Below, in pieces: positions 17,740-26,927 of a stretch of DNA of 64,000 bases. The DNA comes from a bacterium (GTDB lineage: Bacteria; Campylobacterota; Campylobacteria; Campylobacterales; Sulfurimonadaceae), in the NCBI GenBank assembly GCA_018822665.1, contig JAHJJX010000017.1, positions 45,084-109,083 on the forward strand, read 5' to 3'. The notes beneath the pieces are model-generated. The model searched no databases. It saw only the letters and a program-made list of their open reading frames with translations, and was not told where the DNA came from. Every line of letters starts with the position of its first letter. Position 1 is the stretch's first letter. A program made the position numbers and the translations under genes.

Positions 17740-18690
17740 CTAAGAGTTTAATTGAGAGATTTTGCTTTGCAAGCGTCTCCACTCTCTATGGTCCATTAAA
17801 GGGTAACCGCTGTAAACTCCGCCGCTCTCTTTAATGCTTTTTGTTACGCCGCTTCTGGCTGTAAAAGTAGAAAATGCAGCGATATCAAGATGGTCAGAGA
17901 AAGCGCTTTGTCCGCTTACCACACAGTTGCGTCCAAGCTTCGTCGAGCCGCCTATCCCTGTTTGTGCAACAAAGATACAGTATTCCCCTATCTCACAGTT
18001 ATGCGCAATATGGATAAAGTTATCTAATTTTGTACCTTTTTTTATAATGGTAGAGTTAAAGACTGCTCTATCTATCGCACAATTTGCACCGATTTCCACT
18101 TCATCTTCTATGATGACATTGCCATTTTGATATATTTTAATATGCTCGCCCGCTTTTGTATGAGAAAACCCAAATCCATCCGCACCGATGACAGTTCCCG
18201 AATGGATGAAACAATCAGCACCAATCACACAATCACGGTAAATCGTAACATTCGGATAGATAATAGTATTGTCTTTGATTCTGACATTGGAGCCGATGTA
18301 AGCACCTGCCATTACGGTAACATTGGCACCTATAATTGCGCCATTTTCCAGCTTTGCCATCTCATCTATAAAACTGCCTTCGCCTATGATGGCATGTGGA
18401 AGTTCAAAACTTATGGGTTTTGGTGCAAAAAGTTTTGTTGAAAGTGCCATGGAGATAGAAACATCATCACACACTATATAAGATGCATTTTGAGGCAGAA
18501 AATCTACTAAATCACCGGGAATTAAAAATGCTTTTGCTTTTGAAGATGAAAGTTGGGAAGAATACTTTTTATGAACTGCAAACGTAAGCTGCGAGGGTGA
18601 GGCAAGAGCCAACTCATTCATAGAATCAAGCTCTAAGTCCTCACCGACCAAACGGAGGTTCAAAAAAGAAGCAAGCGTGCTAAAGAGCAT
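17740..18690 (-). CDS. lpxD: UDP-3-O-acylglucosamine N-acyltransferase, copy 1
   Basis: The 316-residue LpxD is the first of two tandem copies in the direction of transcription. It has the N-terminal uridine-binding domain, then hexapeptide repeats ([20 protein letters not shown]...), the catalytic His in [12 protein letters not shown], and [11 protein letters not shown]. Its ATG lies one base after the ilvH stop, so it is read from the same message as ilvB-ilvH. The two copies keep the same active-site residues but diverge elsewhere, which could mean different acyl-chain or ACP preference; that is inference. Campylobacter lipid A chemistry often includes diaminoglucose, so GlcN3N-type substrates are another possibility. 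Confidence 0.93.
   Translation of the reverse strand: MLFSTLASFLNLRLVGEDLELDSMNELALASPSQLTFAVHKKYSSQLSSSKAKAFLIPGDLVDFLPQNASYIVCDDVSISMALSTKLFAPKPISFELPHAIIGEGSFIDEMAKLENGAIIGANVTVMAGAYIGSNVRIKDNTIIYPNVTIYRDCVIGADCFIHSGTVIGADGFGFSHTKAGEHIKIYQNGNVIIEDEVEIGANCAIDRAVFNSTIIKKGTKLDNFIHIAHNCEIGEYCIFVAQTGIGGSTKLGRNCVVSGQSAFSDHLDIAAFSTFTARSGVTKSIKESGGVYSGYPLMDHREWRRLQSKISQLNS
18391..18401 (-). repeat. Dispersed 11-mer, exact
   Basis: Within the first lpxD, encoding Leu-Pro-His-Ala, the position homologous to the copy at 17432. Confidence 0.85.
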
Positions 18691-18691
18691 G

Positions 18692-19165
18692 CTATCTCTC
18701 TAGTGCAACGGCACCGCTTCTTACTATCTCTTTTGGATGAAATTTTTTCACAACACTCAAGAAATTATCTACTCTTTTTGGCTCATCTGCAACCATTACT
18801 ATAATGACACTTTCACTCACATCAACAATTTTACCATTGTATGCGCCGCAAAGCGTACTTATATCGCTTAAGTTTTCCGTAATTGGAAACTTCACTAATG
18901 CCATCTCTTTTTCAACCAAATCACAATGCTCATAAACCTTAAGAACAGGGATAAGCTTGTGCAGTTGTTTGGTAATCTGCTCGATTACTCTCACTGAACC
19001 GGCTGTAACGATGGTTAATCTTGAATATCTGCTCTCAGGGATAGGCGCAACAGTTAGAGATGTGATGTTATATCCGCGGCCGGAAAAAAGATCAGTAATA
19101 CGAGATAATACACTCGCTTCATTAATTACGATAACCGAAATTACGCGTCTTGCATTATCTGACAT
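18692..19165 (-). CDS. ilvH: Acetolactate synthase regulatory (small) subunit
   Basis: The 157-residue subunit carries an N-terminal ACT domain ([29 protein letters not shown]) that binds valine for feedback inhibition of the branched-chain amino acid pathway, and the usual C-terminal domain ([16 protein letters not shown]). Its ATG shares a base with the ilvB stop (TAATG) and has GGAG upstream, so the two subunits are translationally coupled. lpxD follows one base after its stop. Assignment is secure. Confidence 0.95.
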   Translation of the reverse strand: MSDNARRVISVIVINEASVLSRITDLFSGRGYNITSLTVAPIPESRYSRLTIVTAGSVRVIEQITKQLHKLIPVLKVYEHCDLVEKEMALVKFPITENLSDISTLCGAYNGKIVDVSESVIIVMVADEPKRVDNFLSVVKKFHPKEIVRSGAVALER

Positions 19166-20865
19166 TATTTTTTCTCCTTCTTTTTTTCTAATAACATCAT
19201 GTTAAACAGAGAACCGCCCGATGGAACCATAGGCATAACATTTTCATGTCTCTCAACCATAACTTCTATTAAAGCAACAATATTTTTTTCAACAGCATCT
19301 TTGAGTGCCGCATCAAACTCTTCTTTGGTCGTAACTCTGTAACCTAGCCCCCCAAAAGACTGAGACAACATAGTAAAATCAGGCTGAACGCTTAAATCTG
19401 TTTGGCTATGTCTTTTTCCGTAAAAAAGAGACTGCCATTGACGAACCATTCCCAAATAGTTGTTATTCAAAATGATATTGATGACTGGAAGCTTCTGCTC
19501 AACCGCCGTCATCAACTCCTGAATATTCATAAGTATTGAACCGTCTCCGGTGATGTTGATACTTGTCTTTTGCGGTGAAGCGGCTTTTACGCCCATAGCA
19601 GCCGGAAAACCAAATCCCATCGTGCCAAGTCCGCCGGAACTTATAAACTGGCGCGGGCGGGAAAATGGATAAAACTGTGCTGCCCACATCTGATGCTGTC
19701 CAACGTCAGTCGATATGTTTGCACTGTCTCCTAAAAGCTCACCCACTCTTTTGATAACCCACTGAGGCTTTAATCTTTCACTGTCTTCATGAAAAGTCAA
19801 AGGGTGCAATTCATCAAAATTATTTATCGTCTCTCTCCAAGACTCATATTTTTCCGAATCTATCTGTGAAGCCAAACTCAGCATTTCTGTTACAACATTC
19901 TTAATATCGCCCACTATCGGAAAATCGGCATTCACAAGTTTAGAGATACTTGCAGGGTCTATATCTACGTGAATAACAGTTGCATTTTTTGCAAACTCTG
20001 AAAGTTTTCCCGTTACACGGTCATCAAATCTTGCACCAAGCGCTATGACCATGTCTGTTTCGCTCATTGCCATATTTGCAGCATAAGAGCCATGCATACC
20101 CAGCATTGAGATGAGAAGTTCATCATCATGACTTAGAGTTCCCCTTGCCATAAAGGTTTCAACTGCCGGAATTCCGGTTGTTTTAACCAATTCTCTTACT
20201 TCATAGGCAGCATTTGAATTTATGATTCCGCCGCCGAGATAAAAAAGCGGTCTTTTAGAACTTGCTATCGCTTCCATCGCTTTTCTAATTTGACGAGGAT
20301 TTCCAACCGTATTTGGTTTATACGTTTCCAAATCAACTTCAATAGAATAATCAAATTCACCCATTTGTGCTGTTACATCTTTTGGTATATCCACATGAAC
20401 AGGACCCGGGCGGCCGGTTCGCGCTATAAAAAACGCTTCTTTTAAAACACGGGATAAATCTTTTGCATCGGTCACCAAATAATTGTGTTTTGTGCATGAA
20501 CGGCTGATACCGACAGCATCAATCTCTTGAAACGCATCTGTACCGATAAGACTCATAGGAACTTGCCCGCTGATAACGACTAAAGGAATAGAATCCATGT
20601 ACGCATCTGCAAGTCCCGTAACGGCATTAGTAAAACCGGGACCGCTTGTAATCATAGCAACACCGACTTTGCCGCTTGCTTTTGAATATCCTTCTGCGGC
20701 GTGAACTGCCGCTTGCTCATGACGCGTCAAAATATGTTTAAAATTATCTTGCTTATATATTTCATCATAGACATTCATAATTGCTCCGCCAGGGTAACCA
20801 AAAACTGTGTCAACACCTTCGGCAATCAAAGCTTCAATGACCATTTGTGCGCCATTAATTTGCAT
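19165..20865 (-). CDS. ilvB: Acetolactate synthase catalytic (large) subunit
   Basis: This thiamine-diphosphate enzyme condenses two pyruvates, or pyruvate and 2-oxobutyrate, in valine, leucine and isoleucine synthesis. The catalytic Glu is in LTRHEQAAVHAAEGYS (about residue 48). The FAD-binding middle domain and the diphosphate/Mg motif GDGSILMNIQE...NNNYLG are present. Its length of 566 residues is typical. It is the first gene of the leftward ilvB-ilvH-lpxD-lpxD-small gene string and has its own promoter at 20908. ilvA lies 2.3 kb upstream on the same strand, separated by the WD40 gene. Confidence 0.96.
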   Translation of the reverse strand: MQINGAQMVIEALIAEGVDTVFGYPGGAIMNVYDEIYKQDNFKHILTRHEQAAVHAAEGYSKASGKVGVAMITSGPGFTNAVTGLADAYMDSIPLVVISGQVPMSLIGTDAFQEIDAVGISRSCTKHNYLVTDAKDLSRVLKEAFFIARTGRPGPVHVDIPKDVTAQMGEFDYSIEVDLETYKPNTVGNPRQIRKAMEAIASSKRPLFYLGGGIINSNAAYEVRELVKTTGIPAVETFMARGTLSHDDELLISMLGMHGSYAANMAMSETDMVIALGARFDDRVTGKLSEFAKNATVIHVDIDPASISKLVNADFPIVGDIKNVVTEMLSLASQIDSEKYESWRETINNFDELHPLTFHEDSERLKPQWVIKRVGELLGDSANISTDVGQHQMWAAQFYPFSRPRQFISSGGLGTMGFGFPAAMGVKAASPQKTSINITGDGSILMNIQELMTAVEQKLPVINIILNNNYLGMVRQWQSLFYGKRHSQTDLSVQPDFTMLSQSFGGLGYRVTTKEEFDAALKDAVEKNIVALIEVMVERHENVMPMVPSGGSLFNMMLLEKKKEKK

Positions 20866-20907
20866 GGAAAGTCTCCTCTTATTGTTTAGTATTTAAAAAA
20901 GTCGCTT

Positions 20908-20913
20908 ATTATA
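20908..20913 (-). promoter_or_regulatory. -10 element of the ilvB promoter
   Basis: On the minus strand TATAAT lies 43 bases before the ilvB ATG, within AT-rich sequence. I see no leader peptide rich in Ile, Val or Leu codons and no obvious attenuator in the 120-base gap. Confidence 0.55.
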
Positions 20914-20985
20914 GAAAAAGTGAGCTATATTTGAGGTTAAAGGAGCTTATAAGTTTGTACTTTAAGTTTAAAATATGCAAAGTGC

Positions 20986-23112
20986 CTAGTCAAGGATAGA
21001 GTCCACTATCATAGACGGTCTCCACATCTCCATAGAACCTTTTGTTTGAAGTTCAAGATTTAACTTTGAATCAGGATAGTATTTTTTAAAAATATCAAAA
21101 AAACTCAAAATCTGCTCTTGTAAACCAAAATAGAAAATATAATTTTTTATTCCCCTCTCTATAAAGAGTTTGTCAAGTTTTTTCTTTACTCCGTTTTCGA
21201 GCTGAGCCATATAACAAAAACTAAAAACAGTGGCTAAAGCGATACTTTTTGAGCTTATTTTCATATATTTTTCCAATATATTTTCAAGACTTTTAATATC
21301 GCCTTGCGCTGCGCTTACATTGGCTTTTGTCAAATCATCATTCCATTGTTTTTGAAGCATTTTGCCATCCGTGCTATCTTGGAGTTCATACGATTTATTT
21401 AACAAATTATAAGCCAAAACGGTATCATTGTCTTCAATGGCATTAAAAAATTTCTGTCTGCACTCAATATGCTTAATGAGTTCGGCCGCCTCTTCTGAAA
21501 AATCGCTAAAATCTTTCAAGATTTTCAGCAGTTTTATCGCTGAATGCGTGTCATCCTCTTGCAGGTATTTTTGAATTTTCATATAAATCGAATCTGCATA
21601 ATTCATGAGTGCATTATATTCCGGAAACTCTCTTAAAAACGGATGTTGTTTAATCAAGTCAAAAGCAACGACAAAGGCCTTGTTTCCAAGGGCAACCTTA
21701 AAACGTTTGTATACGATTCCCTGTGTGAAGAGCTCTTGTATGTGTTGAGTTTTTTCGCTAATTCCTCTATAAGGTGACAAAACTTCACGTGCTTTTTCGG
21801 CACCTTTTTCTTCAAGTGCAAATTTTTGCGCTGCAACAAACGCTTTTTGCCATTTAGCTTCCAATAGTTTGTAAATATTTGATTCTTTATACGTTGGATG
21901 TGTATTGGCAAGACCGTATGCCAATGCAAATTTCCCCTCTTTTACCAGAGCATAAAATTTATCGTACTGTGCATATTCAACAAAGATTTTTTTAATTATA
22001 TTGTTTTTAACAGGAATATTTACAAAGTTTTGAAAAAGTTTCATAGCAGTTTTTTGGTCACCCTTTTCAAGAAAATGTTTTGCTTTTTCAACTGTTTTAT
22101 TCCAAATAGTATCTACGATACCGTAAACATCCGTGTATTTTAAAATAAGATTATTTTCTATATACTCTTCCATTTTGTCGTAGTGCTTATTTACAAGCAG
22201 CTCTTTTAAATAATCTTCACCCTCATACAGATAATAAAAAAGTATCTCCCCTTCCTTCGTCCCTACAATCAATTGTTGCGTCTTTTCATCAAAGCAAAGA
22301 GAGGTGATGGAAGTGTGAAGTTTAATGTAGTTTCTTGAAATCAGCTCATAACTCTCTAAATCATACGCTAAAACATAACCTAAAGCGGTACCTAAAAATA
22401 AAAATTTATCATCACTGCTTTTTACTACGTGCAATACATCGTCATGTATCCCTTGAAGTCTTGCAATAACCTTGGAAGTATATATATCTGAAATAATCCC
22501 TTTGTTCATTTTATCAATACTAAAAAGTCTGTGATTGCTTAGAAACTGCAACTTCATAACAGGAGAAGCATGAAATTTCATCTTTTCTTTTGGAGTCATC
22601 ATTGCCAAATTAAAAAGTGAGATTTTTTTGTCATAACTTGCAGTTGCAATCCACTGTCCATTGTCGCTAAATGCTATATTATTTATAGTATCCGCATGGG
22701 AGGGGAGCGTAAAGGCTAATTTTCCGCTTTGCATATCAACCGCAAATGTTTTTCCGTCATCACCGCATGAAAACATATAACGGTTTTGCGGGTCGATTCC
22801 GACACATGAAGCTTCGCCGTGATGCCTATTGACTCTTGCGATAGCTTTTTTTGTTTTTACATTATAGAGCTTGGATTCTTTGCAGTCAGAACTTAGAGAT
22901 GCAAGATAATTGCCGTCACTGCTGAAGGCTACGACATCGACTCTATATCTTTCATGTGTTATATTGCCTTTAAATCCATTCACGACATCCAATGTGTCAA
23001 GATCTAAAATTCTAACAGTAGTGTTGACATCAATCACAAGCAAGGTGCCATCATCTAAGATTTTAATAAGTACTATAGCGTCTTCAAAGCTTTTTTGTTT
23101 AATTGGATTCAT
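20986..23112 (-). CDS. WD40 beta-propeller plus alpha-helical repeat protein, unknown function
   Basis: The first 320 residues contain about six to seven WD40-like blades (for example FSSDGNYLASLSSDCKESKL, FSDNGQWIATASYDKKISLF, FDEKTQQLIVGTKEGEILFY). The rest, about 330-700, is helical with repeated pairs (HFLEKGDQKTAMKLFQNF, LLKILKDFSDFSEEAAELI). There is no signal peptide or membrane segment. A propeller followed by a helical solenoid is the layout of eukaryotic coat and IFT proteins; here it simply suggests a scaffold. The gene lies 5 bases downstream of ilvA on the same strand, but no metabolic link is implied by its sequence. The family is seen, to my recollection, in other Campylobacterota. 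Confidence 0.85.
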   Translation of the reverse strand: MNPIKQKSFEDAIVLIKILDDGTLLVIDVNTTVRILDLDTLDVVNGFKGNITHERYRVDVVAFSSDGNYLASLSSDCKESKLYNVKTKKAIARVNRHHGEASCVGIDPQNRYMFSCGDDGKTFAVDMQSGKLAFTLPSHADTINNIAFSDNGQWIATASYDKKISLFNLAMMTPKEKMKFHASPVMKLQFLSNHRLFSIDKMNKGIISDIYTSKVIARLQGIHDDVLHVVKSSDDKFLFLGTALGYVLAYDLESYELISRNYIKLHTSITSLCFDEKTQQLIVGTKEGEILFYYLYEGEDYLKELLVNKHYDKMEEYIENNLILKYTDVYGIVDTIWNKTVEKAKHFLEKGDQKTAMKLFQNFVNIPVKNNIIKKIFVEYAQYDKFYALVKEGKFALAYGLANTHPTYKESNIYKLLEAKWQKAFVAAQKFALEEKGAEKAREVLSPYRGISEKTQHIQELFTQGIVYKRFKVALGNKAFVVAFDLIKQHPFLREFPEYNALMNYADSIYMKIQKYLQEDDTHSAIKLLKILKDFSDFSEEAAELIKHIECRQKFFNAIEDNDTVLAYNLLNKSYELQDSTDGKMLQKQWNDDLTKANVSAAQGDIKSLENILEKYMKISSKSIALATVFSFCYMAQLENGVKKKLDKLFIERGIKNYIFYFGLQEQILSFFDIFKKYYPDSKLNLELQTKGSMEMWRPSMIVDSILD

Positions 23113-23117
23113 ATAGA

Positions 23118-24320
23118 TTAATTTCTTAAATATCCCTCTTTTTTGAGTGTTGAGCGTATCTCTTCTTGATGCTCTTCGCCCTTTGTTTCCATGTGAACGG
23201 TTACATTCGCATCGCCATAATCGAGTGAAATAGAAGTTCTGTCATAAGAGATATGAACAATGTTGGCATTTAATTCTTTTAAAAGTTCAGTAAATCTCAT
23301 AAGTGAACCGGGCTTGTCAATCAGCGTGACGGTAATATTCATTTTTCTGCCGGATTTTAAAAGACCTTTTTCAATGATGACAGACAAGAGCGTAACATCC
23401 ATATTTCCGCCGCTTAAAACAACAGCTACTTTTTTATCTTTTAAATGGTCGAGTTTATGGTGCAACAATGCTGCAACTCCGACAGCGCCCGCACCCTCGA
23501 CTACAAGCTTTTGTTTTTCAAGCAAAAATAAAATCCCGCTTGCTATCTCTTCATCATCAACGCTTAAGAATCTGTCTACGCTTCCAAGAATATACTTTAA
23601 CGTAATCTCAGAAGTATCGCGAACCGCAATGCCGTCTGCAATGGTTCTCACGCTTGTGCTATCCACCGCGCGACCAAGCTCGTAAGAATTTTTAAGAGCC
23701 GGAGCACCTTTGGCGCTTACTCCGATAACTTCTATCTTCGGATTTATCGCCTTAAATGCCGATGCCATTCCTGAAATAAGTCCGCCACCGCCGACTGGAA
23801 TAATTACCGCATCAAGATCAGGACATTTTTCTAAAATATCTAAGGCGACTGTTCCCTGTCCTGCTATCACTTCCTCATCTTCAAAAGGGTGTACAAAAGT
23901 TAAAGAATTTTCGTTTCCGTACGATAAAGCGTATGCATACGCTTCATCATAGTTTCCTCCGGCAAGAATCACTTCTGCCCCGTAATGCTTTACTCCGTTT
24001 ATCTTTGTAAGCGGTGTTGATTCGGGCATCACTATTACGGCTTTTATGCCAAATTTAGAGGCTGAAAGAGCAACTCCCTGCGCATGATTTCCGGCACTTG
24101 CAGCCACGACTCCGCATGCTCTTTGCTCTTGGGTAAGGGAAGCTATTTTATTGTAAGCGCCTCTTATCTTAAAAGCACCCGTGACCTGTAAATTCTCTTT
24201 TTTTAAGTAGACTTCACAGCCTGCTATTTCACTCAAATAAGGCGCATACGAGAATGGTGTATCTACAACGACATCTTTAATGCGCTCTTTTGCTTCGTAA
24301 ATTTTTTTTATTTCCAACAA
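23118..24320 (-). CDS. ilvA: Threonine dehydratase (threonine ammonia-lyase)
   Basis: IlvA deaminates threonine to 2-oxobutyrate, the entry to isoleucine. It is a fold-II PLP enzyme: the lysine is in VTGAFKIRGAYNK (about residue 53), the Ser-Ala-Gly-Asn loop is AASAGNHAQGVA, and the phosphate-binding glycines are PVGGGGLISG. A single C-terminal ACT domain (NITVTLIDKPGSLMRFTELL) makes it the 400-residue form, shorter than E. coli IlvA, which has two regulatory domains. The catabolic TdcB type lacks an ACT domain. Association with ilvB/ilvH downstream supports the biosynthetic role. The WD40 gene follows by 5 bases. Confidence 0.93.
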   Translation of the reverse strand: MLEIKKIYEAKERIKDVVVDTPFSYAPYLSEIAGCEVYLKKENLQVTGAFKIRGAYNKIASLTQEQRACGVVAASAGNHAQGVALSASKFGIKAVIVMPESTPLTKINGVKHYGAEVILAGGNYDEAYAYALSYGNENSLTFVHPFEDEEVIAGQGTVALDILEKCPDLDAVIIPVGGGGLISGMASAFKAINPKIEVIGVSAKGAPALKNSYELGRAVDSTSVRTIADGIAVRDTSEITLKYILGSVDRFLSVDDEEIASGILFLLEKQKLVVEGAGAVGVAALLHHKLDHLKDKKVAVVLSGGNMDVTLLSVIIEKGLLKSGRKMNITVTLIDKPGSLMRFTELLKELNANIVHISYDRTSISLDYGDANVTVHMETKGEEHQEEIRSTLKKEGYLRN

Positions 24321-24344
24321 ATCATCAACCCTAAATGTAAAATT

Positions 24345-24770
24345 TTATAAATTTCTATGCTCTACCATGCTGCAGGCATTTTGAACAACTTTCATCCCTG
24401 CATCTTTTGCTTTTTGCGCTGCTTCATTGTTTACAATCCCTTTTTGGGCCCAAAACACTTTAATATTGCCTTTTTTAATACACGCATCCGCTATGGCATC
24501 AAGCGCATTAGCTTTTCTAAATATATTGACCATATCTACATCAAAAGGTACCTCTTCAAGCGAACGATATACTTTTTCGCCTAAAATTGTTTCCTCTTTA
24601 GGATATATCGGAACAATTTTAAAACCGTGACCCTGCAAATAGGCCGCAACTCGGTGACTATCTTTATCCGAATCCGGGGAAAGTCCTAAAACTGCTATTG
24701 TTTTTACTGTATTGAAAATTTCTTTTATTTCTTGTTTATTTGAATTAACCGAGGGGAATTCGCATTCCAT
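24345..24770 (-). CDS. CoA-binding domain protein (YccU-like)
   Basis: The 141-residue protein is a single Rossmann-type CoA-binding domain (CoA_binding_2 family). TIAVLGLSPDSDKDSHRVAAYL is the nucleotide-binding start, followed by GFKIVPIYPKEETILGEKVY and VFWAQKGIVNNEA. It corresponds to the N-terminal part of succinyl-CoA synthetase alpha-type proteins without the ligase part. Such small proteins bind CoA, but their physiological role is unsettled. The gene lies 24 bases upstream of ilvA and is probably co-transcribed. Confidence 0.85.
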   Translation of the reverse strand: MECEFPSVNSNKQEIKEIFNTVKTIAVLGLSPDSDKDSHRVAAYLQGHGFKIVPIYPKEETILGEKVYRSLEEVPFDVDMVNIFRKANALDAIADACIKKGNIKVFWAQKGIVNNEAAQKAKDAGMKVVQNACSMVEHRNL

Positions 24771-24865
24771 AATATATTCCTTATATAAAATAATTAAATA
24801 ATCAAATAATTATATCAAACTAAACAGAAAATAGTTATTAGTGAAAATAAACAGTCTTATTAAAT

Positions 24866-24876
24866 TTCCACATGCC
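24866..24876 (+). repeat. Dispersed 11-mer TTCCACATGCC, exact, intergenic
   Basis: In the 112-base gap between the DUF2400 gene and the CoA-binding gene, ending 7 bases from the DUF2400 stop. Flanked by T and G. Confidence 0.85.
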
Positions 24877-24882
24877 GCGTAT

Positions 24883-25635
24883 TTAAACAAGAATTTTCTC
24901 CTGTCCAATCCTGTAAAGCGCGAAGTCATACTTAAGCGGGTCACTCGCGTCCAAACTTTTTAAGGTTTGTGTTAATTCTATGGCAGCTTGCAAATCGTAA
25001 GTTTTTCTGCTTAAGAGTCCTAACTTCTTTGAAACATTAAAAGTATGGGTGTCAAGCGGCATAATAAGGTCGGCCGTATCAATTCCGCTCCATAAACCCA
25101 TGTCTATATTGTCCTTCCTTACCATCCACCTTAAAAACATCATCCATCTCTTGAGTGCGCCTGCACCTTTTGTCTTGAGGGTAACTTGAGAGATTAAAAA
25201 ATTGTAACCCCGCGTGGCATGTGGAAACAGTGCATGTATGGTTTCTATAAGTGCATTTATCCCGCTGATCACACTTTTGTCATTTTCATATCCGCTTTTA
25301 AAAATCTCCTCTAAAGAGCTTTTTTCATTGAGTCTTTTGAGCGCAATAAAAAGCGCGATGATATCCTCACTTTTTTGAAATCTGTAATAATGGTTTTGCA
25401 AGGCTTTACCTATCTCTTCATCACTTTTTTGAAGCAGTGAAAAATCCAAGGAATTTAAAAATTTCACTATCTGTTTTACATTTCCGTATGCAAACAAAGC
25501 ACAGATAAGTGAAATGGATGGGTCTTTGTAACGGTAGGCAACAAAAATAGGGTCGAGTTTTTCTTTGGATATTTCGCCTATTTTATTTCTTTTTTCAACC
25601 TCTGCATCAAGCAAGTTTTTGATTTTCATACGCAC
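24883..25635 (-). CDS. DUF2400 (TIGR02757) family protein
   Basis: Recognised from the conserved block KRWMMFLRWMVRKDNIDMGL followed by PLDTHTFNVSKKLGLLSRKT and DPLKYDFALYRIGQ. Length and order fit the family. The helical content and the HTFNVSKKLGL pattern are reminiscent of helix-hairpin-helix DNA glycosylases, but the function is not established. The start is GTG (25635) with AAAGG at good spacing; the ATG two codons later is possible. It lies 9 bases after rpoN on the same strand. LFPHA in the middle is encoded by a dispersed 11-mer. Confidence 0.82.
   Translation of the reverse strand: MRMKIKNLLDAEVEKRNKIGEISKEKLDPIFVAYRYKDPSISLICALFAYGNVKQIVKFLNSLDFSLLQKSDEEIGKALQNHYYRFQKSEDIIALFIALKRLNEKSSLEEIFKSGYENDKSVISGINALIETIHALFPHATRGYNFLISQVTLKTKGAGALKRWMMFLRWMVRKDNIDMGLWSGIDTADLIMPLDTHTFNVSKKLGLLSRKTYDLQAAIELTQTLKSLDASDPLKYDFALYRIGQEKILV
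25216..25226 (-). repeat. Dispersed 11-mer, exact
   Basis: Within the DUF2400 gene, encoding Phe-Pro-His-Ala on the coding strand. Confidence 0.85.
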
Positions 25636-25644
25636 AACATGCCT

Positions 25645-26913
25645 TTAGTGCAGTTGGTAGAGTTTTTTTCTCTCACTCGAACCTGCGATGTTAAGCTGTT
25701 TTCTGTATTTTGCTATAGTCCGTCGCACCATCGTTACTTTAAACTTCTCTTGAATCAAATCAAGAAGTTTCATGTCGCTCAAAGGCTTGAGGCGGTTCTC
25801 CTGCCTCACCAGACTTACGACATAATCTTTTATCGCCGCATTAGATACATCCTCGTCTATGGCAGTTGTGAAAAACTCTTTCATAGAAAAAATACCTCGG
25901 TTGCATGCGATGTATTTATTTGCAATTGCTCTTGAGATAGTTGATGGATTATGTCCAAACTCATCGGCTAAAGTTTTTAAAGTCAGCGGCATAATCGCCC
26001 CGCCGGTAAAAAACGCATACTGATATTCAACTATCATGAGTCCAACCTTATACAAAGTTGCCTTTCTCATATCAAGCGCATCTACCAAACTCTTTGCTTC
26101 TTTCATCTTTTGAGATATAAAATCATGTTCAACCGCATAATTTGCGTCTATAAGGATAGTAGGATAATACGCATCATTGAGTTTTACCTCTATCGATTCT
26201 TCTTCGTTAAAAAAAATCATCAAATCAGGCACTATCTGAGCGGACTCTTCCTGATATTCAATAGAGGGAGGATTTTTAAATGTACCTAAAACTCTCATCA
26301 CTTCACTGAAATGTTTTTCATCGGAATAATTATAAATATTGTGCAAATCTTCGATAACCTTGACGCATAAAGAATAAGCTCCATCGCTGATATCTGAGCT
26401 ATCAAGCTGAAATAAGAATGACTCCGACAAATTTTTTGCCCCGATTCCTACAGGTTCAACATGCGCAAATCTTAAACGAATTTTTTCAAACGCCGGCATG
26501 TGGATGTTGTTATGAGCGCAAAAAGCTTCACTGTCTCCCTCGTAATATCCGTTTTCATCAAGATTAGCCACTACAAAAGCGGCTATGGATTGGGAGAGGG
26601 GTGTCGGAAAAAGCGGTGCACCGATTTGCTCATCTAAAATATCATACAAAGACCTGCTTTGAATTGTCAGCGCTTCTATCTGCTGTGTTCTTGAGTTGCT
26701 CACGGCTCCGGAAATTACTTTTCTTGGAATCTTTTTCTCAAACTCCTCTTCATAACCCGAACGCACTTCAACAACAGGATTTGACTCGACAAAAGGGCGC
26801 ATCGCCTCACCCAAATCACTCAAACTCGAATGTAAAATCGGCAGCCAGTTTCTAAGAGTATTGGAGAGTTTATGCTTATTCTCTACACTTTGGGTTTGTC
26901 GTAATGCCGCCAT
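25645..26913 (-). CDS. rpoN: RNA polymerase sigma-54 factor
   Basis: RpoN directs transcription of flagellar middle genes in Campylobacterota and needs an AAA+ activator such as FlgR. The N-terminal region I (RNWLPILHSSLSDLGEAM...FVESNPVVEV), the core-binding domain, the helix-turn-helix (TLKTLADEFGHNPSTISRA) and the RpoN box near the C-terminus (MVRRTIAKYRKQLNI) are all seen. The length of 422 is typical of this phylum. It lies directly downstream of lptB on the same strand, the usual order tsaE-lptB-rpoN. Confidence 0.95.
   Translation of the reverse strand: MAALRQTQSVENKHKLSNTLRNWLPILHSSLSDLGEAMRPFVESNPVVEVRSGYEEEFEKKIPRKVISGAVSNSRTQQIEALTIQSRSLYDILDEQIGAPLFPTPLSQSIAAFVVANLDENGYYEGDSEAFCAHNNIHMPAFEKIRLRFAHVEPVGIGAKNLSESFLFQLDSSDISDGAYSLCVKVIEDLHNIYNYSDEKHFSEVMRVLGTFKNPPSIEYQEESAQIVPDLMIFFNEEESIEVKLNDAYYPTILIDANYAVEHDFISQKMKEAKSLVDALDMRKATLYKVGLMIVEYQYAFFTGGAIMPLTLKTLADEFGHNPSTISRAIANKYIACNRGIFSMKEFFTTAIDEDVSNAAIKDYVVSLVRQENRLKPLSDMKLLDLIQEKFKVTMVRRTIAKYRKQLNIAGSSERKKLYQLH
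26495..26505 (-). repeat. Dispersed 11-mer, 1 mismatch
   Basis: Within rpoN, reads ATCCACATGCC on the coding strand, encoding Ile-His-Met-Pro, a codon phase unlike the Pro-His-Ala copies. Confidence 0.65.
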
Positions 26914-26927
26914 GATTCATCAAGCTC

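Noticed and set aside
25640..25700. A tRNA-like start and D-loop (GCAGTTGGTAGAG) with later CTCGAACC
   Set aside because: The sequence lies across the end of rpoN and no acceptor or anticodon stem can be formed; tRNA similarity is accidental.
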